NCBI RefSeq assembly: GCF_963662255.1
Contig: NC_085067.1
Coordinates: 310,001-374,000 of the forward strand
From: Cinclus cinclus
Lineage: Eukaryota > Chordata > Aves > Passeriformes > Cinclidae
Direction: 5' to 3'
DNA: 64,000 bases
Shown piece after piece: positions 11,761 to 23,115 of this stretch. A model generated the notes under the pieces. That model made no database searches. It was not told where the DNA came from and worked only from the letters and a program-made list of their open reading frames with translations. The translations under genes were made by a program, and so were the position numbers. The number at the start of each line of letters is the position of its first letter. The stretch's first letter is position 1.

Positions 11761-12153
11761 CAAGTGGTACCTGGGAAAGATCATAATTGGTGCTGTGAAA
11801 CAGGGCCACGGTGGTATTCAGTTACCAGCTGTCCCTGGGGTGAGCAGTGAATGTGCACAAAATGTCAGGACATCACAAAGATGCCAATGTAGAAACCAGA
11901 CATATTATTCTGCAATAAAAAATAGATCCACTTCTAAATGCATTATGCAGAAGAGGGAGATGAATGTAGGGCTGAGCTGTTCACTTGGTCACAGCCCAGT
12001 GCTCTGCCCTGGATTCTGGAAGAGTGGAATGGATAGAGAAACCAGGCAGGGCTTTTTCCCAGGGCTGTTTTGGGGAGGAGGGGGCACGCCAGGATATCCC
12101 TGAAAGCCACTGTCAGGGACAGAGTGCTGCTGGGGAGAAAGGGCTGGTGGCTG
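11761..12153. other. Unannotated unique DNA
   Basis: Composition shifts from AT-rich to GC-rich towards 12100. No gene, repeat family or RNA is recognised. Confidence 0.5.
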
Positions 12154-12180
12154 GACAGACAGACAGACAGACAGACAGAC
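12154..12180. repeat. (GACA)n microsatellite
   Basis: A 27-bp uninterrupted GACA tract of nearly seven units. Overlapping open frames here show QTDRQTDR/VCLSVCLS-type artefact translations. Confidence 0.95.
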
Positions 12181-12993
12181 TGCCTGGGCTGGGTGTTGTG
12201 TGGGTGCTGTGCTCCTCTCTCGTGGCCAGCCCTGGCACTGCTGGGCTCCGAGGCAGCTGCCCTGGGAGGGAGAGAGGCTCACCAGGAGCCCGTGAGTCTG
12301 TTCTCTGGGGGCTGCTGAGGGCAGCCAGCCAGAGGAACAGGCTGCTGTCAGTCCTTGCTCCAGGGTTGCCCGCAGCTCTCCTGCCTGTGGGCAGCCAGAG
12401 CATCTGACCCTGTGCTGAATCCCATCACCCCTGCCGTCCTCAGCAGGCAGCAGAGAAAGCGTCACATGGGGAAAGTGGACTTCTGGACAGTACATTTGTA
12501 TTTTCTTCTCCACTGTCTGCATGAAAAGGCACATCACAGAGAAGGGCAGAGCACTGACGTGCACGGGCATTTCTGTTAATGTGGAGTGCACCACAGCACA
12601 CGCAGAGATGGTTTTCTTGGTGCTGGTGGGTGTATTAAATGAAACAGTTACATCCTGGCACCAGCTCAGTTTTCTGGAGGTACAATTTGTTGTATGAATG
12701 TAAGGACCTGTTAAATTAAGATGATGAAGTGTAAATTAAGAGCTCCTGTGTGCCCTCCTGTTCTCTGTCTCTGAGAAGGCACCAGTGATCTCAGACAGCA
12801 GAGTGCTCCGTTAGAGCTCGTTGTGCTTCAGTGAGGCAAGAGGACGAGAGCACTGGTAAATCCAGGTTCGGAGATAATTGTGCTGCTGTCTCCAACGCTC
12901 AGCAGTGTTATAAAATCCTGGGTAATGAGCTGTTCCCCGAGTGACCGGTGTGGAGAGCGTTACAGCTGGGTCCTTGGTGCCCCGAAGGGCTCA
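12181..12993. other. Unannotated unique DNA
   Basis: GC-rich sequence to 12470, then mixed. The minus-strand 201-codon frame (11989-12594) runs through the GACA tract and has no recognisable domain. Nothing is called. Confidence 0.5.
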
Positions 12994-13826
12994 GCCTGGA
13001 GGATCCTGTCATCCAGGAGGATCCTGTCATCCAGGAGGATCCTGTCAGCCTGGAGGATCCTGTCATCCAGGAGGATCCTGTCAGCCTGGAGGATCCTGTC
13101 ATCCAGGAGGATCCTGTCAGCCTGGAGGATCCTGTCAGCCTGGAGGATCCTGTCTGCCTGGAGGATCCTGTCATCCAGGAGGATCCTGTCTGCCTGGAGG
13201 ATCCTGTCATCCAGGAGGATCCTGTCAGCCTGGAGGATCCTGTCATCCAGGAGGATCCTGTCTGCCTGGAGGATCCTGTCAGCCTGGAGGATCCTGTCAG
13301 CCTGGAGGATCCTGTCATCCAGGAGGATCCTGTCAGCCTGGAGGATCCTGTCAGCCTGGAGGATCCTGTCATCCAGGAGGATCCTGTCATCCAGGAGGAT
13401 CCTGTCAGCCTGGAGGATCCTGTCATCCAGGAGGATCCTGTCAGCCTGGAGGATCCTGTCATCCAGGAGGATCCTGTCAGCCTGGAGGATTCTGTCTGCC
13501 TGGAGGATCCTGTCATCCAGGAGGATCCTGTCAGCCTGGAGGATCCTGTCAGCCTGGAGGATCCTGTCTGCCTGGAGGATACTGTCAGCCTGGAGGATCC
13601 TGTCATCCAGGAGGATCCTGTCAGCCTGGAGGATCCTGTCAGCCTGGAGGATCCTGTCATCCAGGAGGATCCTGTCAGCCTGGAGGATCCTGTCTGCCTG
13701 GAGGATCCTGTCAGCCTGGAGGATCCTGTCTGCCTGGAGGATCCTGTCAGCCTGGAGGATCCTGTCATCCAGGAGGATCCTGTCAGCCTGAAGGATCCTG
13801 TCTGCCTGGAGGATCCTGTCAGCCTG
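12994..13826. repeat. Minisatellite 3, 18-bp units, about 46 copies
   Basis: The unit GGAGGATCCTGTCAGCCT is repeated head to tail. There are three main variants of the last seven bases, reading CAGCCT, CATCCA or CTGCCT after the GT. Each unit contains the 8-bp palindrome AGGATCCT (a BamHI site). Isolated variants near 13485-13490 (GATTC), 13575-13580 (GATAC) and 13785-13795 (TGAAGG) mark individual units. Because 18 is divisible by 3 and no variant creates a stop, frames are open in several phases on both strands (286 to 336 codons). I do not interpret these as genes. Confidence 0.97.
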
Positions 13827-14340
13827 CAGCAGCTCTGGGCAAAGCCATTAACCCAGGCCTGGCTGGTGGGCGAGCAGCTGGGCTGTGAGCTGGGAACACG
13901 AGGGGCTGGGGAGGAAAGAGCAGCAGAGCTGCTTGTGCAGGAATGCCTGCTCTGCTGAATCCTAATGACAGCAGCCTAAATACCACTGTCTTTAGTTATT
14001 TCCTGGTTTAATTAAGCAGAACCAGGCAGCTGATGATTTTTATTTTAATTCAAGCAGAAAGCCTTTCCCCGTGCCTGAGCTAATGCCAGCCCAGCGGCTG
14101 GCTGCACAGATGCCACGGTGCTGGTTTGTTTATCCGGACACAAAGCCTCCGTAGGCTGGATGTGGGTGATTAGCGACTGCAAATTTTCGTTTTGAGAAAT
14201 CTGCTGTTTGCTGTTGTCTCCAGAAGTCTCTGAGCGGAGGACCAGAGTGGGCAGCACTCCTGCCCCTGGCTGAGCTCTGCCCCAGCAATGAGAGCAGGGA
14301 TGTACAAACCTCCCTCCTGCTGCCGGCAGGCATTAGGGAG
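13827..14340. other. Unannotated unique DNA
   Basis: No feature is recognised between the 18-mer array and the small hexamer repeat. 13965-14060 is AT-rich. Confidence 0.5.
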
Positions 14341-14377
14341 GCTGATGCTGATGCTGATGCTGACGCTGATGCTGATG
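14341..14377. repeat. (GCTGAT)n hexamer repeat
   Basis: Six imperfect GCTGAT units, one with GCTGAC. Overlapping minus-strand frames read as SASASA or SISISI, a sign of repeat translation. Confidence 0.9.
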
Positions 14378-15630
14378 GGGAAGTCCCAGGGGAATGACTG
14401 TGCTCTGCAGGGCTGCAGCAGGTGCAGATGTGCCCCGAGGTGACATTGCACCCACAACCTGCAGCACTTGGGAGCAGCCCTGCTCTGCCTGGGGACAGCC
14501 CTGCACCAGGCTGCCGAACCTCGGGGTTCCCCAAAGGTCCCCAGGGTCACTGGAGCCCCTTTCCACCTCTCAGTCTAAAATACCCTGATTGTGTGTCCTT
14601 CCAGGAACCACAGCAAAAGGCAGGTGGGGAACAGCAGGGCTGCCTTGAACTGGGAGGCTTCAAGCACCTGGGGTTTTCCTCGTGTATTTTAAAATACTCT
14701 GTCACCTTAATGATGTTTTGATATGTCCCACTAAATTACCTTTGCAAACCCTCCACTAAAATTTGGCCTAAAAAGATGGAAATCAATTCCTGGATAGTGA
14801 AATTTTCCTGGTCCTCTTCTTTTAAGCAGTTAAATGACTGAGTAATAGATCCATAAATGAACATCTTATTAGCCTAATCCTGAATGGAAGAATACACAAA
14901 TCAGCCATTTGTTCAGTGGGTATCATTTAAGCTTGCCATCCATCTTAGTCAAAGGAGGTGCCAAGTTTAATTTATCAGTGGCTGGCCAAGAACTCCCAGA
15001 GAGGGAAGGGGGAACAGCAGTCTCCCACTGGTGCTCTCCTGCTGTGGATTAGCATGCCTGTTATTTAATTGCAGCACACTGAGAGGCAGGGATTCCTTCA
15101 GCTGTGAGCTGTCCTGCTTCCCTGGGAGGAGCAGTGGGTTAAGCAGGAACATCCAGTTGTCAAAGCCTTGGGCTTGTGCTGAGAGGGCAGCCAGGAAAGA
15201 GGAGCAAGCCCTGCTTGAGCAGGGTGAGCACAATGGTGAGTTCCTCTTCAGGGGACAGAGGTGTGGGACAGGAGCTGCTGCGGGTGCTGAGAGCCAGCAC
15301 TCCCTCACCACCTGCTAAGGAGCAGCTCGCTGGACTCTGTGGTGTCCTTGACAAAGCTGAACAAGAGACTTGTGCTCTCTTTAAAATTGGCTGATTGAGA
15401 CATCATTTGGATGTAAAATTTGTCATCAGTATTCATGTCCTCAGACTCAGATGGCTTTTATTGACCCAGATTTGAAATGATGGGAAATCAGAGAGCAGCG
15501 GGTTTTGAGCCAAGACTTCGGAGGTCAGGCTGGACTTTGCAGAGGTCTCTGCCCAAGAGGGCCAGAGCCTGGTCATGCAGAGGGTTTGTGGGTTTTTATT
15601 AAGCTGCATGCTTAATGAAAGAAGAAGGAA
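14378..15630. other. Unannotated unique DNA
   Basis: Mixed composition, with an AT-rich stretch at 14680-14980. A GTGAGT donor-like site at 15236 has no convincing upstream exon. Nothing is called. Confidence 0.5.
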
Positions 15631-15669
15631 GATTGTCCCATCCCTTTGCACAAAAGGGATGGGACAATC
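15631..15669. repeat. Perfect 17-bp inverted repeat with 5-nt loop
   Basis: The left arm (15631-15647, starting GATTGTCCCATCCC) and right arm (15653-15669) are exact reverse complements around the loop GCACA. The arms are followed by only partial complementarity outside. The transcript of either strand would fold into a very stable short hairpin. It is too short to resemble a usual microRNA precursor. It may be a local snap-back mutation product or a cruciform-forming site. Confidence 0.9.
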
Positions 15670-16229
15670 ACCTTTGGTTAGTGTTGGTAACTCTGAGTAA
15701 ATCAGTGTGCATTTGTTCTCTAGAATCAGTATTTCACATATCTGGGTGCAGTAAGCCCAGAACTGTGGCATTCAGCACCTCATTGTCCCGTGACTGCAGA
15801 CCCAATCTGCAAGGTCCCTGCACCCTCCAGACTCACACATTCCTTAGCATAAACACACTGTAAGAGTTGGAGAGGCAGGATACAAGGATGTGCCCGTTCC
15901 CCAGACTCACAGCATTCCACAGGGACACTACTGAAAACAGAGCTCCGGTGTGCTTTTGAAAATGCCTCTGGAGCTGGGCAGTGCTGGTTGGGTTTGTTGC
16001 CCAGTTAAAACCTGAGAGGAACCTGATAGCTGCAGTTTGAGGAAGAAAGCACCTCCTCGTGTGTGCAGCCTGCTGCTCCCAAACAGCAGGAGTGGTTTAA
16101 GCAGTTGAAAACAGGATAAAATCCTGCCTTGGGCTCGTGTGCTGGGATCAGAGCCACAGCGTGACTGCTTGGCCCCTGGCGAGCCCTGCCTGGGCTCCCT
16201 CCATCCTCCTGTGGGTTCAGCCAGATACA
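15670..16229. other. Unannotated unique DNA
   Basis: No recognisable element. Frames are short and uninformative. Confidence 0.5.
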
Positions 16230-16460
16230 GCTCAAATCATAATACAGCTCCTTAATGTTGCTAACTGTGTGATTTAGGCTTTTGATCAGCAGAATAGAGT
16301 GATCCCGAACACTTTTAATGAACTATATATTTATCTGGGGAGTCGTACCACTTTCATCCTCCACACAGCTAATAACCATAGCTCAAAAGAGCCCGCTGGC
16401 TCTGCATCTCATTTTCACTTCGTGCCTTTTTAAAGGAGATAATCATGGAAAGAATAATGC
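16230..16460. other. AT-rich conserved-looking block
   Basis: Unique sequence with several TAAT/ATTA cores, a TTTGATC motif and a CTATATATTTA segment near 16322-16332. It contains no transposon or tandem repeat. Candidate conserved non-coding element on composition alone. Confidence 0.2.
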
Positions 16461-16611
16461 AGGAGTTCGGGGAAATGGCTGTGCTGTGTCCATTAGTGGG
16501 AGAGGTGGGCAGGAGTGGTGAGAGCTGGCTGGATCCTCTCAAACCCCACATGGGGTCTGCAGCCTCAGAAGGGGAAGGGACAGTGGAGCACGGGGGCTGC
16601 AGGTGATTGTC

Positions 16612-16659
16612 TGTGACACTCCAGATGTTCCTGGGGTGTGACACTCCAGATGTTCCTGG
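16612..16659. repeat. Two-copy tandem repeat, 23-bp unit, period 25
   Basis: TGTGACACTCCAGATGTTCC is present at 16612 and again at 16637 with identical sequence through CTGG. This is a recent two-copy duplication. Confidence 0.9.
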
Positions 16660-19600
16660 TCTGTGTGAGCCACGGAGGCCATCAGCAGGAAAAGGAACGG
16701 ACAACCAGGGGCAGTTCATTTCCAGGTCCAAATGCTGCACAGGAGTCACCCAAGCTCCATCCTACCCCTGCTTTCAATACCACAGTTTTCTTTTGACTTT
16801 TCCTTTCTCTCTGATGGATTTTTCAGCGCAAGTTAGAAGCTATTCAAGCCAGGCCAAGAGTTTTAAACCGTAATGTCAGAATCATAAAGAGTCATGGAAT
16901 TACTTTCATTTTTTCCATTCCAATATATTGTTGTGCCCAAACCCTCTGTGGAGTCGTGGTTGTTCTTGATCTGTGTTTGTAACAGAAACGTGACTTCATG
17001 GCAGTGCCACTGGCAGGGTGGGCTGGAATTCCTCCCTGTCCTGAGCAGCCCTGTCCCAGCAATGGTGGCACAGGCGGCTGCTGGCCACTGGCCTCCTGCA
17101 GCCCCTCTAGTCTCTCAGGATGGAACACGAGGTCCAGAGGTAGGGGAGGCAATTGCTGCCTCAAGACCATGCCACAGAATGCTTCAGTTCTTGATGTACT
17201 AAGCTTATTTGAACAATGTGTTTTGTTCATCAATCACTGGTGACAGGAAATACACAGCCATGTATATCACAATGCTACAGAGGGTGATAAACAGGAGCTC
17301 TTAAGTATTTGAGGAAATTTCATTCCTCTGGCTGGTCTGGTATTTGGTACCATTTAAAAAATTGTTCTTTGCCAGTAAGAGCTGCAAAGAAATTACCATC
17401 AATCTATAGCATCTGGGGCAAGAGCTCAGGCTGGGGTTAGTGGCTATTTTGCATTATATCGACCTGGTGAAATGCCAGTTGGTTTTTCTGAAATAAAAAC
17501 AGCAATAGCCAGTAATTAATGTTCCCATAGTAAATTAAATTGGTCCAGCTGGTAAAGTGAAGCCATACACTCTGGCCTCTGGCCTCAGAGATTTGCTGCT
17601 GTGGGTCACGTCCCCCTGCATGGCTCTGAGGGCTGTGTGGGTGCACAGGTCGTGTGAGAGGTGCCCTGCTCAGCCCTTCCAACAGCAGCTCCAGTAGCAC
17701 CAGTGACATCCCCAAAACCACCCTGGGGACTTGCTGAGCATCACTGACCTCTCCTCGCCCTGTTCCAAGTCATCACTCCTCTGTGGGTTTATTAGCTGTT
17801 TATGGACATGCTGGGATGTTTTAGGGAACGATGCTGACCTTGGCTGTGTGCAATTGCCCCAGCTCAGCGCTGTGTGTGACAGTGCAGAGGGATGTGTGCA
17901 CCTCAGGACATGTCCCCTCCCCTTGGGGGCAGGAGGTCTTGACCAAAAGAGATGGATGAAATAATGACAGTAAGTTTAGTGGGGTGTTGACAGCTGTACA
18001 CAAGCAGCTCAGCAGTTCCCTTAAGTTTAAGTGCAGTGGGACAGTTTCTGTTCTGGCAATGGTCTGCTGCCGCTGGATTACAGTTTGTTCTGTTCAGGTT
18101 TTTGCTTTAAATCTGTTGTGTTTAGTTTCTTCTTGCTGCTTATCAGGGCTGTGTTCTTGTGCTGTAAGAATGGGACTTCACAGATGCACTACAAGGTTTT
18201 TGGTTCATCAGTTTTTAATTAAATTTAAATTGAAGATTCTTTTTCCTCTAGGCTAATTTTCAAGTGAAAACAAAATCCCCTTAAGTATCTTTTCGGCCAT
18301 AAACTAGTAAAGATGCCGTCAAATTCCCTCAGAAACCCAACTTCTCCAGCCCCATTAGAATGCAGATTATTGTTCCATTAGGAACAGGACAGAGCAGGTC
18401 CTAGGCAAACAGGTGAAATAAAAGCAGTGCCAGAGCCCTTCAGTGCTTGTGCCAGATGCCATGGACCCTCTGATGGGCATTGCTCACCAGGACCATCCTC
18501 TCCACCCTGTTTCCTGTGATTAACTTCAATTAGAGAGAACATGCTTGATTAGGCTGTGAGAGTAACTTCTTGGAGAGGCACTCACTGTTCTTTCTGGGGC
18601 AAGGGAAAAGTGCAGGGCTTAGTGAAGGAATAACCTCTGCAGAATTAACTTACTGCTTTTCTCAAATGAATTTCCAGGCCTTTGAGCACTGCTGTGTGGA
18701 TTCTATGAGAGATTAAAAGGTTGATTTGGACTAAAAATCACGTTTTGTACCTCTTGTACCTCCTACCCACTGATGCTCAGTGTTGCAGCATTGATGCATG
18801 TGGTACAGTTGTGTTAAAATTGCTGATAATTACTTCCATCTCACTGCCTTTCAGTTCTCGATAACAATGTGCAACAGCTCCGTGTCATTTCCTTTCTTCC
18901 CTGTACACACCAATCTGCTGGATTCATCTTTCCAGAAATACAAGCTGAAGATGATAAGGAAAATTGATGATTCCCTTCTGGACCAGGTCATTATTAATAG
19001 CTGTGTTCACTTTGGCTGTCAGCTAATCTCAGCTGCAAAGGGTTTATCTCTGTGCTGTGCTGCTCACTGTGCTCTCTGCTGCCTGTTGGAGTGGCCAGGG
19101 GAAACACGTGCTGAGCAAAAATGAAACTCATTCTTAAGCTCCCATCTTGTCATTCAAATTTGAAATTTTTGCTTCATCCAGGCAAACCCAAGCTCTCAAA
19201 CTCAGCCCACCAGCGTGGTTGGAGCTACTGGAAGTTTCCACGTTAGCTTTTATGGCTTGGATAACCCACGTTCCCAGGGTGTCCCAGTACCTCCTAGTCC
19301 TCGGTCTGACATCCTTCCCAGAGTTCTGGGAGGCAGGACAGGGCACCTGCACTGCTGCCAGTGGGACGTGCCCTCGCTGGACAGCTCAAAGCTGCAGAAA
19401 ACTCAGCTCAGCATCACCCCAAACTCAGTGCTGTGGCTGCAGGAGCTGCTTTGGGTGTGGGCACAGCCAGGCTGGGCCCTGGGGCAGGGCCAGCACCCCT
19501 GGGAGCAGAATGCTGATAGGGGAGGCAGGACCTCACAGTGGGAAAACAGGGAATGAGAGCGAGTCAAGCATCTGCCCTCGGAATATCAGGGGGTCAATTC

Positions 19601-20030
19601 TGTTCCCCAGGGACATCTATTCTTTGACTTCTGCTAAAACTGAACTGGGTGAGATTTTCCTTTCTTTTAATCTGAACTGTTAAAGGAAAAAAATCTCTTT
19701 ATAGGGGAAGAATTGAAACAAGTGGCATTTTTGCATGCTGAATATTGATATTTTGTCATAGGTCTTCATCCATCAGTCATTAAAAAGAGTTCCCCAACCC
19801 TCCACTGGGGCCAGCTTTGTCCCAGGTGATGTTTTGGTCCTTGAACCAATTGTAGCAACTGGGGCAGAGTCAGGGTCCCTGGGGTGGGCTCCCCTCTTCA
19901 GCACCTGCCCTGTGCACACACAGGGGGACCTTGAGTTGTGTTTGTAGCTGAGGGGCAGCAGTTCCAGATTTTTCACCGCCTGCCATGATAAATCTCTTCC
20001 CTCCCTCCCCTTGCACCTGCAAGAGGTTGT
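16660..20030. other. Unannotated unique DNA
   Basis: More than 3 kb without a recognisable gene or repeat family. AT-rich sub-blocks lie at 17290-17540, 18180-18320 and 18650-18980. GC-rich sub-blocks lie at 17000-17160 and 19260-19560. A weak run of CR1-tail-like sequence (AGAATCATAAAGAGTCATGG near 16876-16895) is too short to assign. The 178-codon frame at 19147-19683 has no domain signature. Confidence 0.5.
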
Positions 20031-22099
20031 TCCTTTTATTTGCGAAGTAGAAAAGCGATTTTAAAAAGGTGAGAGAGTATTTTTGACTTTGATAGCATGA
20101 TTAGCTGGGCTCAGAATATTGTTATGGCTTATCTCGCTCTTCTGTGATAACTCAGAAAAACAATAAATGTCTTCTTAGAGCAGACTGACATTCAGTATTG
20201 AAATTGGTCTCCTAATCTTTATGTGATTGCTTTCTCCATGATAGAAATATTGCCTCTTGTAGGGTATTTATTGTCTAGTTCTTTCCAAAGTATTGACTTT
20301 ATGTAACCGTTTGATATACATCAAATCCCTTAGAGATTTAATAAACTCTTCTGGTCAGTCTTCTGTTGTAAACACATTGAGATTTATGGTCATCTTAGTG
20401 GAAAGCCCTTTCTCTCTGAAATTTTCTGCTTCCAGATATCAAAAGAGACGAATGGGAGCACAGACCAGAGTGGGAATCTGAGCTCCCAGCTGTGGCACGC
20501 CGGGCAGGAGCTGCTGATGGCTGAAGTGTGCGTGGGGTGGTGCTGCAGCTGCCAGGGCTGATGGGGCACCAGGACCCTCCTTTGCTCCCTGGGGCTGCCT
20601 GACACAGCTTGGCCCCAGCAAAGGAAAAGGAAACCTTTAGTGTAATTCGCTTACACATAAAGTTAATGCATTGGTGCTACGCTGCAGCACCTGGAATTGA
20701 GAAAAATGGCAAACTGTGAAAAGAAACACACAAGCCTCAGGAGCAGGCACACGTGTGTCATCTCCCTGCCAGCTTCCTCCTGCCTTCCCACGCTCTGGCT
20801 CTCTGGAGCTAGTATTTCTTATTCTGAAACCAGACCATAGGTACTTCAATATGATACTTAAAAAGTGTCCTTTGTTTTGGCAGTGAAGAGGGGAGGAACA
20901 CACTTGTTTTTAAGAAGAAACTTTCCTCCAAACAGGAATTGGCTTTCCAGGGACAGCCTGCAAGAAATCCAGACGAGCTGTTCAAATCCACTCATTAAAT
21001 GCAAATATTCTCTTTTTCATCTTACATTAACCTCCCTTTAATGGTGTGAAAATGTCTTTTCATTTCACAGCTCAGCATTAAAAGACTATATAGTGAGAGG
21101 TTTCTGAAGTGTTATAAATCAATAGAAGCTAGAGAACAGAGCAGGTTCCTGCTTTGCTTGCACTGGGGAGGAGCTGCCATTCCTGTAATGTCCAAATCAA
21201 CCCCCTTAGGCTGGCAGTGCATCCAAACCCTGCCCCCAACAGCTGCTGGAGACTGGGGCCTGGGGTCTGGCTCCAGAAACTAAGTCCTGGATTGAGACTT
21301 TCCTCTTATTTTGGTGAGATGAACTTCAGTTTTCCTTCTGATGGTGCAATTTAATGAGCAAATGCAGTTTGCAGACACCTCTCCACAGACTTTGCATTTC
21401 CTCCTGTTGTTGTGGTTGTTGTTGTGTTCCTGCCCTTTGGCTCCTCTCCCGGGCAAGAATGAGAGGCAGCAGCGAAGATAAAATGGTTTTTTCCCACCTG
21501 CCTGTCACAGAAGGTGCCTGTATTGCTTCTCTGGCTGCTTCGTGGCTGGAGGACAGGTAATTAGCTCGGGTGGTGATGAAACCTCAGATAAATATGTGCT
21601 TCCATGGCTTCTCTGCTGATGGGAACACTTAATGGGAAACTTATTGGGAATGATAAAGTGAGGTATTTAAACAAGCTGAAAGGAGAATTTGGGTGACGTT
21701 TAGAGGCAGCATGACAACCACAGCTGTCTGGCAGCTATTTCCCACTCTGCAAACCCAAAGGCACAACTGAAGGCTGGTGTGCCCATCACTGTGCCCAGGG
21801 CTGGACCCTGGCAGCAGCGTGGAGGGCGCTGTCCTTGTCCCTCATTTGTGTGCAGTATTGCACCAGGCTGGGATCTCCCTCGGAGCAAATTTCAGCAACA
21901 ATTCCCAGGGTGCTGCCAGCCACCCAGTTTGCTCCTTTGTACACCAGGTTGCTGCCAGTGGAGCAACAAGCAGAGCATTCACGTGGAGCTGAAACCTTGC
22001 AGTGTTATTTCATCTCCATTATTTTTCCCTCCTGATCTATTGAGATATAAGCACTTCCAAAGACAGGGACAGATTATGGTCATGGAGATGGCTTAGCTG
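20031..22099. other. Unannotated DNA, AT-rich at the left
   Basis: 20035-20440 is AT-rich and unique. 20460-20640 is GC-rich. A GTT-rich simple stretch lies near 21404-21427 (CCTGTTGTTGTGGTTGTTG). No exon, RNA or transposon is supported. Confidence 0.5.
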
Positions 22100-22215
22100 G
22101 GACACAGCTAGTCATTTTTCCTTGCTGATATTTTATTAATATATGTTATTAACCTTGATTCTCCTTCCCCACGGTGCTTTATCATCTGAACTAATTAATT
22201 CTTCTTGCAAGATGT
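22100..22215. other. AT-rich conserved-looking block
   Basis: Contains an imperfect palindrome around TATTAATATATGTTATTAA (22133-22151) and an ACTAATTAATTC homeodomain-type cluster near 22191-22201. No repeat family is recognised. This is a candidate regulatory element by motif density only. Confidence 0.2.
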
Positions 22216-22585
22216 ACAGGGAAGGGATGGGCATGTGAACGAGATGTGTCTCCAGGTGGCCATGCATGGTACCTGCGGTGAGGGGTGATCCCAGCTGAGG
22301 AGGGGACCTGGCACACAGCAAACAAAACCTGCACACATGTACCTGTAGATGGGCTGAATTTGTCCTGTCCCTTTTTCCTGGCACAAACACTGAGGGAGAT
22401 GATGCCCTAAGGAATAACAAAGCTGTTTTTCTGCCTTTTTAGTAAGATAGCCAGGAAAAAGAAAGTTTATTTGTTGGTGTCTCCCAGCCCTGAAGGGGTC
22501 CCCTGGATCCCACTGTGCCCTCCCAGGCTGTGGGTGATGCTCTCGCCCAGCTCACCCCGAGGGCACAGCAGGATGTGGCAGAGGG
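22216..22585. other. Unannotated unique DNA
   Basis: No feature seen. Confidence 0.5.
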
Positions 22586-22697
22586 TCCCTGCAGAGGGTC
22601 CCTGTCCCTGTGCCCACAGGGCTCTGCCCTCACCCCGCGGTGCTGCCAGGGGCTCTGGGAGCTCACCAGTGGCTCTGGGAGCTCACCAGTGGCTCTG
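22586..22697. repeat. Two small tandem duplications
   Basis: GCAGAGGGTCCCTG occurs twice at about 22578-22605. GGCTCTGGGAGCTCACCAGT occurs twice, with a partial third copy, at 22651-22697. Both are GC-rich and intact, so they are probably recent. Confidence 0.85.
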
Positions 22698-22954
22698 TGC
22701 TCCCAGCTGCTGCTATTAGCACTCTTCTTCCTTTGCTTTCACTTTTCCCCTCCCTTTCTTGTTTTGCTCTTTCCTTCTCTCACACCTCCCTGCTCCGGGG
22801 CTGACATTTGCTAATAGTGGCACATTCGTGAGAGAGGCGGTGGAAGTCTGAACGAAGCTGAGTGCCTGCTATAGCCTGGCAGGGTAAATGCAATCCTGTT
22901 AGCAAGATGAAAATACCATATGCCAGGGGGAGATGGAAGGAGATCAGAAAGGAT
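22698..22954. other. Unannotated DNA
   Basis: Includes a pyrimidine-rich stretch (about 22725-22795). No exon follows it convincingly. Confidence 0.5.
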
Positions 22955-23115
22955 GACTGTGCTTGCAGAGGGCAAAAGAAAACACGTACACAAATTCATT
23001 CAAAACGAAATAAAAATTGACTGGATTTGTAAACAATCTTAATGTCCTGAAAATGGCTCATCTGATTCATCTTACCCAGAGATCTCATTGCACTGAGTGT
23101 CCTCTGCGCTCCCAG
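22955..23115. other. AT-rich conserved-looking block
   Basis: Unique AT-rich sequence with AAACGAAATAAAAATTG and TTTGTAAACAATC (a forkhead-like TGTAAACA core near 23028-23035). Candidate conserved non-coding element, inferred from motifs only. Confidence 0.25.

Noticed and set aside
12880..13958. Frames of 286-336 codons on both strands
   Set aside because: They arise from an 18-bp tandem repeat lacking stop codons. The translations are pure repeats in every frame with no start or splice context.
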